A stretch of 64,000 nt of DNA from CAXWPM01 sp965206125 (GTDB lineage Bacteria > Acidobacteriota > Terriglobia > 20CM-2-55-15): assembly GCA_965206125.1 (NCBI GenBank), contig CBDBIN010000046.1:1054001-1118000 (forward strand), given 5' to 3'. Positions 34,421-44,550 of this stretch are shown here, piece after piece (the first letter of the stretch is position 1; the number at the start of each line of letters is the position of its first letter). The notes below the pieces were generated by a model. The model did no database searches. It was given only the letters and a program-made list of their open reading frames with translations, and was not told the DNA's origin. The position numbers and the translations under genes are program-made.

Positions 34421-35665
34421 TCAATTGAGAATCCACAGCGCCAGAGTTCGGACGTCTTTGACAAACATCCGGTTCCCGGCAATCACCGGCTCGGCCCACG
34501 TTGCGCTATCCGCAACTTCGTGACGCCGGATCGGATCGAACGTCGTGCGACTCGCACGGACCACGACCAGTTCGGCATCATCCTCGAGGATAAGCAGGAA
34601 GTCACCGGCCCGAACGATCGCCGCATTGGTCCCCTGTCGCGGGTCACTCGTCCACAGTGTCCGCCCCGTCTCGAGGTCCACACCGAAATACTGCCCGCTG
34701 TTGAGGCTCGACATGCCGAACAGGACATCGTCGGCAATCACGGCATTGCTCATGTAGAGCGCCACCTCCCGGTTGTCCCACACGTTCTCGGCCACCCACC
34801 GATCGCCCTGCCTCTGTACGGTGATTCGCTGTACGCCGTTCCGTAGCCCGGAAACGACGAGCGTGTTCTCGTAGACCAGCGGTGTGATCGTGTTCTGAGT
34901 GGACTGCGTCGTGTAGGGACGCTCCCAGAGGAGTTCGCCGTCTTCGGCGGATACGCCGATCAGCTTCTCCTCAGTAAACGTGACCACATGCCGGACGCCT
35001 TCGAAGTCGACCACAATCGGCGACCCGTAACCCGGTCCGTCTCCGTCCCACGTCCAAACCACATCGCCGGTGTCCCTGTCGAACGCGGTCAATGCCCCGC
35101 GACCGTGCTCACCAACATGGACGATCACCCGATCACCGTCGACGAGCGGGGACATCGCGGTTCCGTAAAGCGGTCCCGGCGGGGTCGGCGGCGTCTGCCA
35201 GAGCCGTTCACCTGTCCCTGCGTCAAACGCCGAGGCGACGCCGCCCATGCCGAGTGTATAGAGCCTGCCGTCGGCAAACGTCGGCGATGCCTTCGGGCCG
35301 TCACCGTGCCGATTGGCAGCCGGGCTCATGGAGAACGGAGCAGCGTAGCCTGTACGCCATATGACGTCTCCTGTGGCTGCATCCAGCGCCATCATCACTT
35401 CGTCTTCGCCCTGCCGGGTAAACATGTAGATTCGGTCGCCGACGAGAATGGGCGTGGCATAGCCAAGGCCCACCTCGATGCTCCAGCGCCGCGCGAGGGT
35501 GTCGGGCCACGATGCCGGCTCGGGGAATGAAGCGACAACACCGTCCCGGTTCGGACCACGCCACTGGGGCCAGTCCTGGGCAAGAGCGCTTTCGGCCGTG
35601 AGCAAGACGGTCAGGAGTCCCAGGCCGATCATCCTGCGTAGTACAGCTTTGTCGAATGGCGGCAA
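34421..35665 (-). CDS. PQQ-like beta-propeller protein 3
   Basis: The product is 414 residues from TTG 35665, eight bases after the MFS stop; ATG 35632, directly before the signal peptide MIGLGLLTVLLTAESALA, is also possible. The mature start DWPQWRGPNRDGVV is the group hallmark. Blades include ALDAATGDVIWRTG, AFDAGTGERLWQT, AFDRDTGDVVWTWDG and GVDLETGRTLWTSD. It is probably periplasmic and translated together with the upstream MFS gene, which suggests that propeller and transporter serve one process. The ligand is unknown. Confidence 0.85.
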   Translation of the reverse strand: MPPFDKAVLRRMIGLGLLTVLLTAESALAQDWPQWRGPNRDGVVASFPEPASWPDTLARRWSIEVGLGYATPILVGDRIYMFTRQGEDEVMMALDAATGDVIWRTGYAAPFSMSPAANRHGDGPKASPTFADGRLYTLGMGGVASAFDAGTGERLWQTPPTPPGPLYGTAMSPLVDGDRVIVHVGEHGRGALTAFDRDTGDVVWTWDGDGPGYGSPIVVDFEGVRHVVTFTEEKLIGVSAEDGELLWERPYTTQSTQNTITPLVYENTLVVSGLRNGVQRITVQRQGDRWVAENVWDNREVALYMSNAVIADDVLFGMSSLNSGQYFGVDLETGRTLWTSDPRQGTNAAIVRAGDFLLILEDDAELVVVRASRTTFDPIRRHEVADSATWAEPVIAGNRMFVKDVRTLALWILN

Positions 35666-35673
35666 GGTACTCT

Positions 35674-37002
35674 CTAATCCGGTAAATCCGTGGGTTCGGG
35701 CAAGAAGAAGGTCGTTGCCAGTGCAATTGCGTAGGCGAGAAACACCACCGTGCCGCCCGCGTACGCCAACCTTTCAAATGAAGTCTCCCCGGGCATGATC
35801 AGCGCAAGTTGGGTGGTCAGGAGGACTGCCATGGTCCCTATCATGCGCCCCCCGACGTTCGCCGCAAAGGCCTCGCCTGTGCCACGGAGATGTGTGGGAT
35901 AGACGAAGGGCAGGTAATTACCCCAGAAGCTCATTTGCCCCACCGTCAGGACTCCGGCGATGAGAATTCCCCACTTGAGTGCCTCGATGTTGTTAACCGC
36001 CGGGAAAAAGAACACGAGTGGAATGATGACGACTCCGGGCACCAGGAAAAAACGGATCAAACGGCGGCGACCGAGGATCCGGACGGCCAGTAAAGCCAGT
36101 AAGACACGTCCCAGCATGCCTCCGAATTCCTGGTAGCTCTGGACAGCCGCGACGGCCTGTTGCTGCTGCTGCACCGGCAAATCGACGACGCTCGGCAGTC
36201 CCGGCACCATCCGTGGCACTTGTTGGAGGCCACCGAATGCTGCGGCATAAGTGCAAGCCACAAGGATCGTCGTCGCTATTGTTGTCGTCCGGAAGGCGGG
36301 CGTGAAGAGCTCTCTGACGCTCGTTCGTTTCAATGTACCCTGGGCCCGTTTCTCCTGCCATATCTGAGACTCAGGCAGAAACGGTCGAATCGCCATAAGG
36401 GGAATCGCAGGAATGAGGCCGGAAAGCAACGTGTACCGCCAGGCCTCGTGACCGCCGTAGATCGCCGGCAAGGAGTCACCGTAGGTCACCGTCAGGTAGT
36501 ACATTCCGGTCACCATCAGACCGCCAATCGAAGAGAACGCCTGAGTGTAGCCGAGGACCGACTGACGGCGCTTGGGATTGGGAAACAACTCTGCCAGCCA
36601 GGCGATCCCGGCAACAAACTCGACCGAGACACCGATGAAGGTGGTGCACCGCAGGAAGAGCAACATCCCGGCAGAGGTAGCGAAACCGGCAGCAAACGCC
36701 GAGACTCCGTAGAGCATGATGCTCCAGAGCAGGACACGGAGGCGGCCGAAGCGATCCGTCAGGTAGCCCCCGAGCAGGCCGAAGACGCCACCGCAGACAG
36801 CCGGGACATAGAAGAGCAGGTTGACCCAGCGTCCGAACTCCGGCGTCCCCGGAGTCACGTTCTCGAGCGCCAGCAGCGCCGGCCGAACGATGAGCGGCAG
36901 CATCAGCAGTTCGTAGATATCGAAGGCGAAGCCCATCGCGGCTACGCCGCAGATCAGCCATTCTTTCCTGGTCAGCCGCCCGACTCCGGATTGTTCCGCC
37001 AT
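35674..37002 (-). CDS. MFS transporter (sugar/organic-acid type)
   Basis: The product is 442 residues with about 12 membrane spans. The MFS loop-2 motif appears as GGYLTDRFGRLRVLL and a second one as LLALLAVRILGRRRLI. The start is ATG 37002 behind GGAGG; GTG 37005 is an alternative. The overall pattern (LAELFPNPKRRQSVLGYTQA, FLPESQIWQEKR) fits metabolite:proton symporters for sugars or aromatic/organic acids. The stop lies eight bases before propeller 3, so both are likely in one operon. It is transcribed divergently from the DUF3311/symporter genes. Confidence 0.88.
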   Translation of the reverse strand: MAEQSGVGRLTRKEWLICGVAAMGFAFDIYELLMLPLIVRPALLALENVTPGTPEFGRWVNLLFYVPAVCGGVFGLLGGYLTDRFGRLRVLLWSIMLYGVSAFAAGFATSAGMLLFLRCTTFIGVSVEFVAGIAWLAELFPNPKRRQSVLGYTQAFSSIGGLMVTGMYYLTVTYGDSLPAIYGGHEAWRYTLLSGLIPAIPLMAIRPFLPESQIWQEKRAQGTLKRTSVRELFTPAFRTTTIATTILVACTYAAAFGGLQQVPRMVPGLPSVVDLPVQQQQQAVAAVQSYQEFGGMLGRVLLALLAVRILGRRRLIRFFLVPGVVIIPLVFFFPAVNNIEALKWGILIAGVLTVGQMSFWGNYLPFVYPTHLRGTGEAFAANVGGRMIGTMAVLLTTQLALIMPGETSFERLAYAGGTVVFLAYAIALATTFFLPEPTDLPD

Positions 37003-37146
37003 CACCCCTCCACGAGCTTTCGACGCCCGACTCTAACACAGCTTTTCTCGCACTATTCCCATTTTACGAAGTCGTTACAGGGCCTTTGCTACACTCTACG
37101 ATTCGGTCAATCCCACAGAATATTCGAGTTGAGAATCGAGTTGAAG

Positions 37147-37359
37147 ATGAGGAAACGCCTGCTCTATGCGGCTGTGCTGATCTTGGCCGTCGTGCACCAG
37201 GACTTCTGGCTGTGGGACGAGCGAAACCTGGTGTTCGGATTCCTTCCGGTCGAACTCCTCTTTCATTCCCTGTACACGCTCGCAGTGGCTGTGCTGATGT
37301 GGCTTCTGGCCGAATACGCCTGGCCTGAGGATCTTGAAGAAGAAGAGGACGGGCCATGA
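37147..37359 (+). CDS. DUF3311 small membrane protein
   Basis: The product is 70 residues from ATG 37147: two membrane spans (LLYAAVLILAVVHQDFWLW and VELLFHSLYTLAVAVLMWLLAEYAW) and an acidic end EDLEEEED. The HQDFWLWD and P-V-E-LLFHS pattern matches DUF3311 (PF11755), which usually stands directly before a sodium:solute symporter gene. Here the stop overlaps the symporter start (ATGA), so the two are coupled. It is likely a small accessory subunit of the transporter. Confidence 0.85.
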   Translation: MRKRLLYAAVLILAVVHQDFWLWDERNLVFGFLPVELLFHSLYTLAVAVLMWLLAEYAWPEDLEEEEDGP

Positions 37360-38984
37360 TCCAGGCCGCGTTCGTCCTGCTTTACCTCGCCGGAGCGCTC
37401 TACATCGGTATCTTCGCTTTCGGCAAGTCGCGCGGCGACTCGGCAGAGGACTTCTTCCTCGCGGGGCGTTCGATCGGTTCCTTCGTGTTCGTGTTGTCGC
37501 TGTTCGGGACGCACATGACCGCCTTTTCCATCCTCGGCGCCTCCGGCTATGCGTTCGCCAACGGCGTCGTGACATACGGTCTGATGGCCTCTTCGTCGGC
37601 TCTCATCGTTCCTATCACGCTGTACTTCCTCGGCACGCGGCTCTGGTCTCTGGGCAAACGTCACGGGTTCATGACACACGTCCAGATGTTCCGTGATCGT
37701 TGGGAGTGCGGACACACGGGCACGCTGATCTTCGTGGTCCAGGCCGCACTGCTGGTGCCCTACATCATCATCGGCGTCATCGGCGGAGGCACGACTCTGG
37801 AAGTGCTCAGTGGAGGAGCGGTTCCCTACTGGGCCGGAGGTGCTCTCGTGGCCGTTGTCGTGATGAGCTATGTCTTCTTCGGAGGAATGCGCGGGACGGC
37901 GTGGGTCAACACATTTCAGACGGTGTTGTTCCTGGTCTTCGGTCTGATTGCCGCCGGCGTGATCGGGGAGGGCATGGGTGGCTTTGCAGCAGTCATGGAA
38001 CGGCTCGCCGGATCTGCTTCCACAGCTCCGCTGCTCACCCACGAACGCGTCGCGCCCCTGTACTACATCAGCTACATGTTCATCCCTCTGTCGGCAATCG
38101 CGTTCCCGCACATCGGCATCTTCTGTTTCACGGCGCGCCGGGCGAAGCAGTTCAAATACACGATGATCTTCTACCCACTCTGCATTCTGGCTGTATGGGT
38201 CCCGAGCGTCTACCTGGGCGTTGCCGCCAACGGTGCGACCGATGTGCCGGAGATCCAGCGAAAGATCGAAGCCAGGACCGAACTGGCCCAAGCCGGCCCG
38301 GACATGGCGCCCGAGACACGACAGGCTCTGACGGTCCAGGCCCGAGGCGATGACGTCATCGTGCTACTGCTCAACCGCTACGCTGCTCTGTGGCTTGCGG
38401 GCATCCTCGGAGCCGGGATTCTGGCGGCCGTGATGGCCAGCGATTCTCAGATCCTCGCACTCTCGACGATGTTTACCGAGGACGTCTTCGCCTACTACGG
38501 GGGAAAGAAACGTTTCGGAGAGAGGGCCCAGGTCATGATCGGCCGCGCGTTCGTGGTCGTGCTGACGGGGGTGGCTTATGTGATCGCCCTCGGGGTGCCG
38601 GCGTCGATCTTCGGCCTCGCCATACAGTATGCGTTCACCGGGTACGCGGCACTGGCTCCGCTGCTGATCGGGGCTCTTTACTGGCGAGGCAGCACGAAGT
38701 GGGGAGCGCTGGCGAGCACGACCTGGGTGGCATTCGCAGTGACCGGTATCGCGGTGTTCCAAAACACCGTTGCCGCGCCGGCCGGCGCACCGATCGTCGT
38801 CTGGTCTGTCGCGGGACTGGACGTGCTCGCGCGAACCGCGGGCGGAACCGCCATGCTCGGCTTCCTGCCGGTCGTGCCGGTAACGATCATCTCGGCTGTG
38901 CTTCTGATCGTGGTATCGGTGCTCACGCCGAAGCCTTCCCAAGCGACGATCGAACGCTATTTCCCGAGCCGAAGGCTCGATTGA
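37356..38984 (+). CDS. Sodium:solute symporter (SSS family)
   Basis: The product is 542 residues with about 13 hydrophobic segments. Typical SSS features are the N-terminal FGKSRGDSAEDFFLAGRSIG, the GTHMTAFSILGASGYAF region with Na+-site residues, and the later GILAAVMASDSQILALSTMFTEDVFAYYGG motif. It brings in a metabolite (organic acid, sugar or vitamin) with sodium. A charged insertion of about 50 residues (DVPEIQRKIEARTELAQ on) sits in a loop. The TonB-receptor-like gene starts two bases after its stop, so outer and inner membrane uptake steps may be linked. Confidence 0.92.
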   Translation: MIQAAFVLLYLAGALYIGIFAFGKSRGDSAEDFFLAGRSIGSFVFVLSLFGTHMTAFSILGASGYAFANGVVTYGLMASSSALIVPITLYFLGTRLWSLGKRHGFMTHVQMFRDRWECGHTGTLIFVVQAALLVPYIIIGVIGGGTTLEVLSGGAVPYWAGGALVAVVVMSYVFFGGMRGTAWVNTFQTVLFLVFGLIAAGVIGEGMGGFAAVMERLAGSASTAPLLTHERVAPLYYISYMFIPLSAIAFPHIGIFCFTARRAKQFKYTMIFYPLCILAVWVPSVYLGVAANGATDVPEIQRKIEARTELAQAGPDMAPETRQALTVQARGDDVIVLLLNRYAALWLAGILGAGILAAVMASDSQILALSTMFTEDVFAYYGGKKRFGERAQVMIGRAFVVVLTGVAYVIALGVPASIFGLAIQYAFTGYAALAPLLIGALYWRGSTKWGALASTTWVAFAVTGIAVFQNTVAAPAGAPIVVWSVAGLDVLARTAGGTAMLGFLPVVPVTIISAVLLIVVSVLTPKPSQATIERYFPSRRLD

Positions 38985-38985
38985 C

Positions 38986-41900
38986 GTGACACGACGTGTG
39001 TTATCTTTCGGCCTGATGTCTCTCTTTCCGGCTATCGTCCGAACGGGGTGTCTCCTGACCCTTTGCGTCGTCTGGTTCGCAGCGACGGGGGTCGCACAGA
39101 CCGTACGCGGTTCGCTGGACGGAATCGTTCGCGATCCTTCAGGAGCAATCGTACCCGGCGCTCAGATGACGCTGACGCATCCGGAAACGAACCGTACGCG
39201 CTCCACGACGACCGACGGGCGCGGGGAGTTCATCTTTGGGCCACTGTCTCCGGGCGCGTACGCGTTGACGATCGAACGCGCGGGATTCGAGGTTGGAAAC
39301 CATAGCTTCACGCTTCGGCTGAATCAGAACGTCCGCATCGAACACGAACTATCGCTCCAAGGCACCGACGATGTGGTGGACGTCATCGAAGGCGAACTTC
39401 TGCAGGTGCATACAGCATCGCGAAGCACTGTCATCGACAGCCGGCAGGTGACACAACTTCCGCTCGACGGCCGCAACTTCTTCGAGTTGAGCCTGCTGGC
39501 GCCGGGAAGCGCGCCAGCAGCCGACGGCTCGGCGGGCTCGGCTCGCGGGGACTTCGCCATCCATGTCAGCGGTGGACGGGAAGATTCGAACGTCTTCCTG
39601 CTGGACGGAGTCTACAACGGCGATCCAAAGTTGAACGGAGTCGGCATCACCCCGCCGGTCGATGCCATCCAGGAGTTCGAGGTCCTCGGATCGAACTATG
39701 ACCCGTCGTTCGGCCGCAACTCCGGAAGCCAGATCAACGTTGCCCTGAAGTCGGGAGGCAACCGACTGCACGGCACGGTCTTTCATTTCTTCCGGAACGC
39801 GGCGCTCGACGCTCGAAACCGCTTTGCTCCGGCGGGGGAGCCCGACCCTAAATTCCAACGCAATCAGTTCGGCTTTACCCTCGGCGGCCCGGTCCAAAAG
39901 GACCGCACCTTCTTCTTCAGCGACTACGAAGGCCGTGTCCGGCGCGAGGGCATCACGCGACTGACGACGGTTCCCAGCGAGGCCGAAAGGCGCGGGGATT
40001 TCACCCAGAGCAACCTGCCCGTGCCGGTCCTTCCGGGATTCGGTCCCCTGCCGTTCATCCCTGACGGGTTCCAGCATCCGGTGGGCCGTGCAATCGCCGA
40101 TCTCTATCCCGACCCCAACCGTGACGATCCGCGCGCAAACTACGTCAGCTCCCCAACGTTGGCAGACGATGAACATCACTTCGACATCCGCCTCGACCAC
40201 ATGTTCAACGAAAGGTCGGAACTCTCCGCGCGGTACAGTTTTGCGGACCGCGAGTTGTTCGAGCCGTTCTCGGGACCCACGTTCTCGCTGGTCCCCGGAT
40301 TCGGCAATGACGTACCGCGCCGCGTGCAGAACCTGATGCTGAGCGAAACACATGCGTTCTCCCCGCAGTGGGTCAACGAGGCTCGCTTCGCGTTTCACCG
40401 CGTCGCGATCGGGGTCAACCAGCAAGGCCAGGGGACCAGCATCAACCGCCAGGTCGGCCTGCCCGACATCTCCTCGAACCCGCGGGACTTCGGTCTCAGT
40501 TTCATCCGCCTGACCGGCTTTTCGCCTCTCGGCCACGAGTTCAACAACCCGCAGTCAAGCGAGTCGAACACGTTCCAGTTTATCGACAACGTTACCTATG
40601 TCGGAACCCGCCACACGTTGAAATTCGGGGGCGAACTTCGCTCGATGCGGCAGGACGCTTTCCGCGACGTGCAGTCGCGGGGATTGCTCCAGTTTCTTGG
40701 TGTGTTCACCGGCAATCCACTGGCGGACCTGCTGCTGGGCCTGCCGACTGTGACGGGCGTCGCGCGCGTCGACAACCCCCAGCAGCTTCGGTCGAGGAGT
40801 TACGCGGCTTTCTTTCACGATACGTTCCGTGTGCGTCCCGACCTGACGCTGACGGTGGGCCTCCGGTACAGCTACAGCGCACCTCCTGTGGACGCCGACG
40901 ACCGGGCCAACCTCTACGATCAGGCGACCGGAGGTCTGGTTCCCGTGGGGAGCGGCGATATGCCCCGTAGCGGTTACAACGACGACCGGAACAACTTCGC
41001 CCCGCAGATCGGGCTGGCCTGGGCGCCGACCGGTGCCGATACGGTTCTTCGTGCCGGGTACGGCCTCTACTACGACCAGAGTGCCCTCGCCTCCGGCGAG
41101 GGGTTGTATTTCAACGCGCCGTTCTTCGACTTCGGGCTGTTCTTTTCGCTGCCCGCCCAGGGGCCGTTTCCCGGTTACACGCTGACACTGACCGATCCGT
41201 TTCCGATCGAGTCATTCCCGTTCCCAACTCCGCCTTCGGCGCTGACGTTCGACCGCGACCTCCGGACTCCCTACGTCCAGCACTGGAACCTGACCGTTCA
41301 GCGGCGCTTCGGTGACACCCGAAGCCTGGAGGTGGCCTACGTCGGGACCAAGGGCACGCGTCTGATCGGCGCCAGAGACATCAACCAGCCGGTGCCCTCC
41401 GCGGTGATGCCCAACCGACGGCCCAACCCGTTGTTCGACGACATCGTGCAGGTGGAATCGCGTTCCAATTCGATATACCACGGCCTCCAGACACGCTTCC
41501 AGCAACGGCTCTGGTGCGGGATGACCATGCTGGCCTCCTACACGTGGTCGAAGTCGATCGACAATGCCTCGGGCTTTTTTGCGAGCGCGGCTGATCCCAA
41601 CTTCCCACAGGACTCGAACAATCTCGCGGCCGAACGCGCCCGTTCCAATTTCGATGTCAGGCAGCGCTTCTCCATGGGCTATACATACGACGTCCCGCTC
41701 GGACCGCTTGTCGGGACCACCTGGATGCGACGGATATTCGGAGGCTGGCAGACCAACGGAATCGTCACCCTCGAGAGCGGCCGTCCGCTCACGGTCGCTC
41801 TGTTACCCGAAATCGACAACAGCAATACGGGACGCTCGGTCCTCGGTTTCGGCGCGAATGACCGCCCGAACGTCGTCGGCAACTCGGATCTGAGGGATCC

Positions 41901-42198
41901 TTCCCCCGACGCCTGGTTCGACACGTCGGCTTTCACGTTACCGGCCTTCGGGAGCTTCGGCAACGCGGGCCGGAACATCCTGGATGGACCGGGTTTCGCG
42001 AGCTGGAACGCCTCGCTGGTCAAGACCCTGCAGGCTGGCGAACTGGCCAGTCTTCAGATCCGGCTGGAAGCGTTCAATCTCTTCAACCGCGCCAACCTGG
42101 GCACGCCCGACGGATTCCTCGGCTCACCGACGTTCGGTCAGATTCTCTCGGCACGCAGCCCGCGACGACTGCAGTTCGGGATGAAGCTCCTGTTCTGA
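38986..42198 (+). CDS. TonB-dependent receptor-like outer-membrane barrel (Oar type)
   Basis: The product is 1070 residues from GTG 38986. A signal peptide is followed by a carboxypeptidase-regulatory-like domain (VRGSLDGIVRDPSGAIVPGAQMTLTHPETNRTRSTTTDGRGEFIFGPLSPG). Next comes a plug-like region (RQVTQLPLDGRNFFELSLLAPGS, the signature of this group), then a long barrel of alternating strands ending in RRLQFGMKLLF with a terminal Phe. These proteins are abundant in Acidobacteriota and probably take up oligosaccharides or other large substrates, although energy coupling by TonB is not certain as no TonB box is obvious. It follows the symporter by one base pair. Confidence 0.9.
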   Translation: MTRRVLSFGLMSLFPAIVRTGCLLTLCVVWFAATGVAQTVRGSLDGIVRDPSGAIVPGAQMTLTHPETNRTRSTTTDGRGEFIFGPLSPGAYALTIERAGFEVGNHSFTLRLNQNVRIEHELSLQGTDDVVDVIEGELLQVHTASRSTVIDSRQVTQLPLDGRNFFELSLLAPGSAPAADGSAGSARGDFAIHVSGGREDSNVFLLDGVYNGDPKLNGVGITPPVDAIQEFEVLGSNYDPSFGRNSGSQINVALKSGGNRLHGTVFHFFRNAALDARNRFAPAGEPDPKFQRNQFGFTLGGPVQKDRTFFFSDYEGRVRREGITRLTTVPSEAERRGDFTQSNLPVPVLPGFGPLPFIPDGFQHPVGRAIADLYPDPNRDDPRANYVSSPTLADDEHHFDIRLDHMFNERSELSARYSFADRELFEPFSGPTFSLVPGFGNDVPRRVQNLMLSETHAFSPQWVNEARFAFHRVAIGVNQQGQGTSINRQVGLPDISSNPRDFGLSFIRLTGFSPLGHEFNNPQSSESNTFQFIDNVTYVGTRHTLKFGGELRSMRQDAFRDVQSRGLLQFLGVFTGNPLADLLLGLPTVTGVARVDNPQQLRSRSYAAFFHDTFRVRPDLTLTVGLRYSYSAPPVDADDRANLYDQATGGLVPVGSGDMPRSGYNDDRNNFAPQIGLAWAPTGADTVLRAGYGLYYDQSALASGEGLYFNAPFFDFGLFFSLPAQGPFPGYTLTLTDPFPIESFPFPTPPSALTFDRDLRTPYVQHWNLTVQRRFGDTRSLEVAYVGTKGTRLIGARDINQPVPSAVMPNRRPNPLFDDIVQVESRSNSIYHGLQTRFQQRLWCGMTMLASYTWSKSIDNASGFFASAADPNFPQDSNNLAAERARSNFDVRQRFSMGYTYDVPLGPLVGTTWMRRIFGGWQTNGIVTLESGRPLTVALLPEIDNSNTGRSVLGFGANDRPNVVGNSDLRDPSPDAWFDTSAFTLPAFGSFGNAGRNILDGPGFASWNASLVKTLQAGELASLQIRLEAFNLFNRANLGTPDGFLGSPTFGQILSARSPRRLQFGMKLLF

Positions 42199-42256
42199 GC
42201 AGCCTGTTTTTCTGCCGTGACGCGATTTGTAACGATTCTGTTGCATACCGCGTTCT

Positions 42257-42285
42257 TTGTCCGCCTCCCCAAACGCATGTAAGAT
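42257..42285 (+). promoter_or_regulatory. Candidate sigma-70-type promoter for propeller 4
   Basis: TTGTCC (42257-42262) and TAAGAT (42280-42285) are separated by 17 bases and lie about 45 bases before the gene start, in the 126-base gap after the receptor gene. Confidence 0.45.
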
Positions 42286-42330
42286 ATTGTTCTAACTTGG
42301 AATAACCTCCCAACACTGCCCGAGGTGACG

Positions 42331-44550
42331 ATGGTCGGACGATTCGTTGGTCTTCACACAATCAGACGCCTCTTTCTGCCACAGATCCTGGCGTTCGTGT
42401 TCGCCACGAGCGCCGGAGCCCAGGGCTGGCCGGAGTTACGCGGGCCCAACCGCGACGGCCTGTCCGAAGAAACGAACCTGCCGGAAAGCTGGTCGTTGGA
42501 CGGCGAGAACCTGGTCTGGCGCATTCCCTTCGGCGGATTGTCCGGACCCGTCGTCCTGGGAGACCGGGTGTATCTCCAAAACTCCGTGGGCGAGGGGACG
42601 AGCCTGCAGGAACGAGTTCTATCCTTCGACGCCAATACCGGCGCTCTGGTCTGGGAGGACCGGCTCAGCATCACCCACAGTGACGCACCTTCGTTCCGCG
42701 CCGGATGGGCCACGCCGAGCCTCGACCCTGAGACCGGCAACGTCTACATCATCACGGCCGACGCCACGGTGGCCGCCTATACGCGTCAGGGCAACCGCTT
42801 GTGGACTCGCCACCTGACCGAAGAGTTTGGTTTCCTGACGACACACGGCGGCCGCGTTACCTCGCCACTCATCGACGGGGATCTGGTCATCATCGTCGGC
42901 ATCACGTTCAACTGGGGAGAACTGGCCGGCGGCGGCCAGCGGCTGATGGCCTTCGACAAGCTCACCGGGGAAATGGTCTACCTGGGCGCTCCGGGACAAC
43001 GGCCGTTCGACACGACGTATTCACCCCCGATGATCACCGACGTCGACGGCGTGCGCATGATCATCGGTGGCGGGAGCGACGGCGCATGGTGGGGCGTGAA
43101 GGCGACAACGGGCGAACCGGTCTGGCGCTACCCGGTGTCGAAGCGCGGCTTGAATACCGGTGCGATCCGGATCGGCGACAAGCTCTACCTCTCCCACAGT
43201 GAGGAAAACCTGGAGACGAGCACGATGGGGTTCCGGGCAGTTCTGGACCTCTCGGTGACGGGTGCCGTCGATGATTCCCGGACCGACTGGGTGCACCGCG
43301 GTTTCCTTGCCGGCTATTCGTCACCGGTCACCGACGGCGAGCGCGTCTACCAGGTCGACAACGGGGCGATGTTGGGCGCTTTCGACCCGGAGACGGGCGA
43401 AGAAATATGGTCGCTCAAACTAGGGACGATACAGAAAGCAGCCCTCGTCCTGGCAGATGGGAAGCTGTACGTTGGAACCTCGAACGGAAAGTTCTTGATC
43501 ATCCGTCCCGGCCCGGACGGAGCGGAGATCCTGAGCGAGGTGCAGCTCGGAACACCGGATGCGCCCGAGCCAATCAGAGCAGGAGCGGCTGTATCCGACC
43601 AGAGGATCTACTTCGCGACCGGGGCCGCGCTTTACGCGATCGGAACACCGAACTCCACGGCCCGGCCGTTCCGACCGACGACACGAACGAGGACGACGTC
43701 GGCCGGCCCACCGGCATCGATGCTGGTCGTTCCGGCGGACGCCACAGTTTCGCCGAGCGGGGGCGTTGACTTCCGAGTCCGCCTGTTCGACGCCAAGGGC
43801 AACTTCATCCGCGAAGATAACGCGGACTGGACGCTGGTGGATCTGGACGGGGAGATCGGCGCGGACGGCAGGTACCGTGCACCGTCGACGCCCACTGGCG
43901 ACGCGGGTAAAGTACAGGCGACGCTGGACGGTCTCGGAGGCGAGGCCCGCGTTCGGGTGATACCTCCCATCGACTGGGGAACGAGCTTCGACGATTTCGA
44001 CGTCGGAGGGCTGCCGACGTGGTGGTTGAACACCCGCCTGAAGTACTCCGTCCAGGAGCTCGACGGAAACAAGGTGCTGGCCAAGCGCGCCGACAACCAG
44101 TTTTCCTTCATCCGCCGCGCACGAACCTATGGCGGGAACCACGATGCCTCCAACTACACCACCGAAGCAGATATCCTGTTCATCGAAGGACGCCGGACGA
44201 TGGGCGACGGTGGTGTTGTGGCCCAAGGCTACCAATTGGTGATATTTGCCAACCATCAGCGGATCGAATTGCAGTCGTGGCAACCGGAAACAGCACGCAC
44301 GGTGACGGCGGCGATGACCATCGAGCCCGACACCTGGTACCACGCGAAGCTCGAGGTTCAGACCCTGCCGGACGGCAGTGTGCGGGCTCGCGGCAAGGTG
44401 TGGGAACAGGGCAGGTCGGAACCCCCCGCCTGGATATTGGACCGTACAGATCCTCCCGGTCTCGGGATCACAGCCGGAGGACCCGGCCTTTATGGTGACG
44501 CCCGATTCGAGATCTATTTCGATAACTTCAAGGTAACTCCAAACCGATGA
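42331..44550 (+). CDS. PQQ-like beta-propeller protein 4 with Ig-like and lectin-like C-terminal domains
   Basis: ATG 42331 follows GAGG at five-base spacing; the product is 739 residues. A signal peptide precedes a PQQ-like propeller of about 420 residues (GWPELRGPNRDGLSEETNLPESW, SFDANTGALVWED, AFDPETGEEIWSLK). A linker rich in Arg, Thr and Pro leads to an Ig-like domain (about 470-550, with PADATVSPSGGVDFRVRLFDAKGN) and a C-terminal concanavalin-like domain (about 555-739) ending RFEIYFDNFKVTPN, which resembles LamG/DUF1080-like sugar-binding folds. The combination suggests a surface or periplasmic protein that holds a glycan. The stop overlaps the start of propeller 5 as ATGA. Confidence 0.82.
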   Translation: MVGRFVGLHTIRRLFLPQILAFVFATSAGAQGWPELRGPNRDGLSEETNLPESWSLDGENLVWRIPFGGLSGPVVLGDRVYLQNSVGEGTSLQERVLSFDANTGALVWEDRLSITHSDAPSFRAGWATPSLDPETGNVYIITADATVAAYTRQGNRLWTRHLTEEFGFLTTHGGRVTSPLIDGDLVIIVGITFNWGELAGGGQRLMAFDKLTGEMVYLGAPGQRPFDTTYSPPMITDVDGVRMIIGGGSDGAWWGVKATTGEPVWRYPVSKRGLNTGAIRIGDKLYLSHSEENLETSTMGFRAVLDLSVTGAVDDSRTDWVHRGFLAGYSSPVTDGERVYQVDNGAMLGAFDPETGEEIWSLKLGTIQKAALVLADGKLYVGTSNGKFLIIRPGPDGAEILSEVQLGTPDAPEPIRAGAAVSDQRIYFATGAALYAIGTPNSTARPFRPTTRTRTTSAGPPASMLVVPADATVSPSGGVDFRVRLFDAKGNFIREDNADWTLVDLDGEIGADGRYRAPSTPTGDAGKVQATLDGLGGEARVRVIPPIDWGTSFDDFDVGGLPTWWLNTRLKYSVQELDGNKVLAKRADNQFSFIRRARTYGGNHDASNYTTEADILFIEGRRTMGDGGVVAQGYQLVIFANHQRIELQSWQPETARTVTAAMTIEPDTWYHAKLEVQTLPDGSVRARGKVWEQGRSEPPAWILDRTDPPGLGITAGGPGLYGDARFEIYFDNFKVTPNR

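Noticed and set aside
37063..37095. Promoter TTTACG/TACACT before DUF3311
   Set aside because: Spacing of 21 bases is too long and no better -35 element fits.
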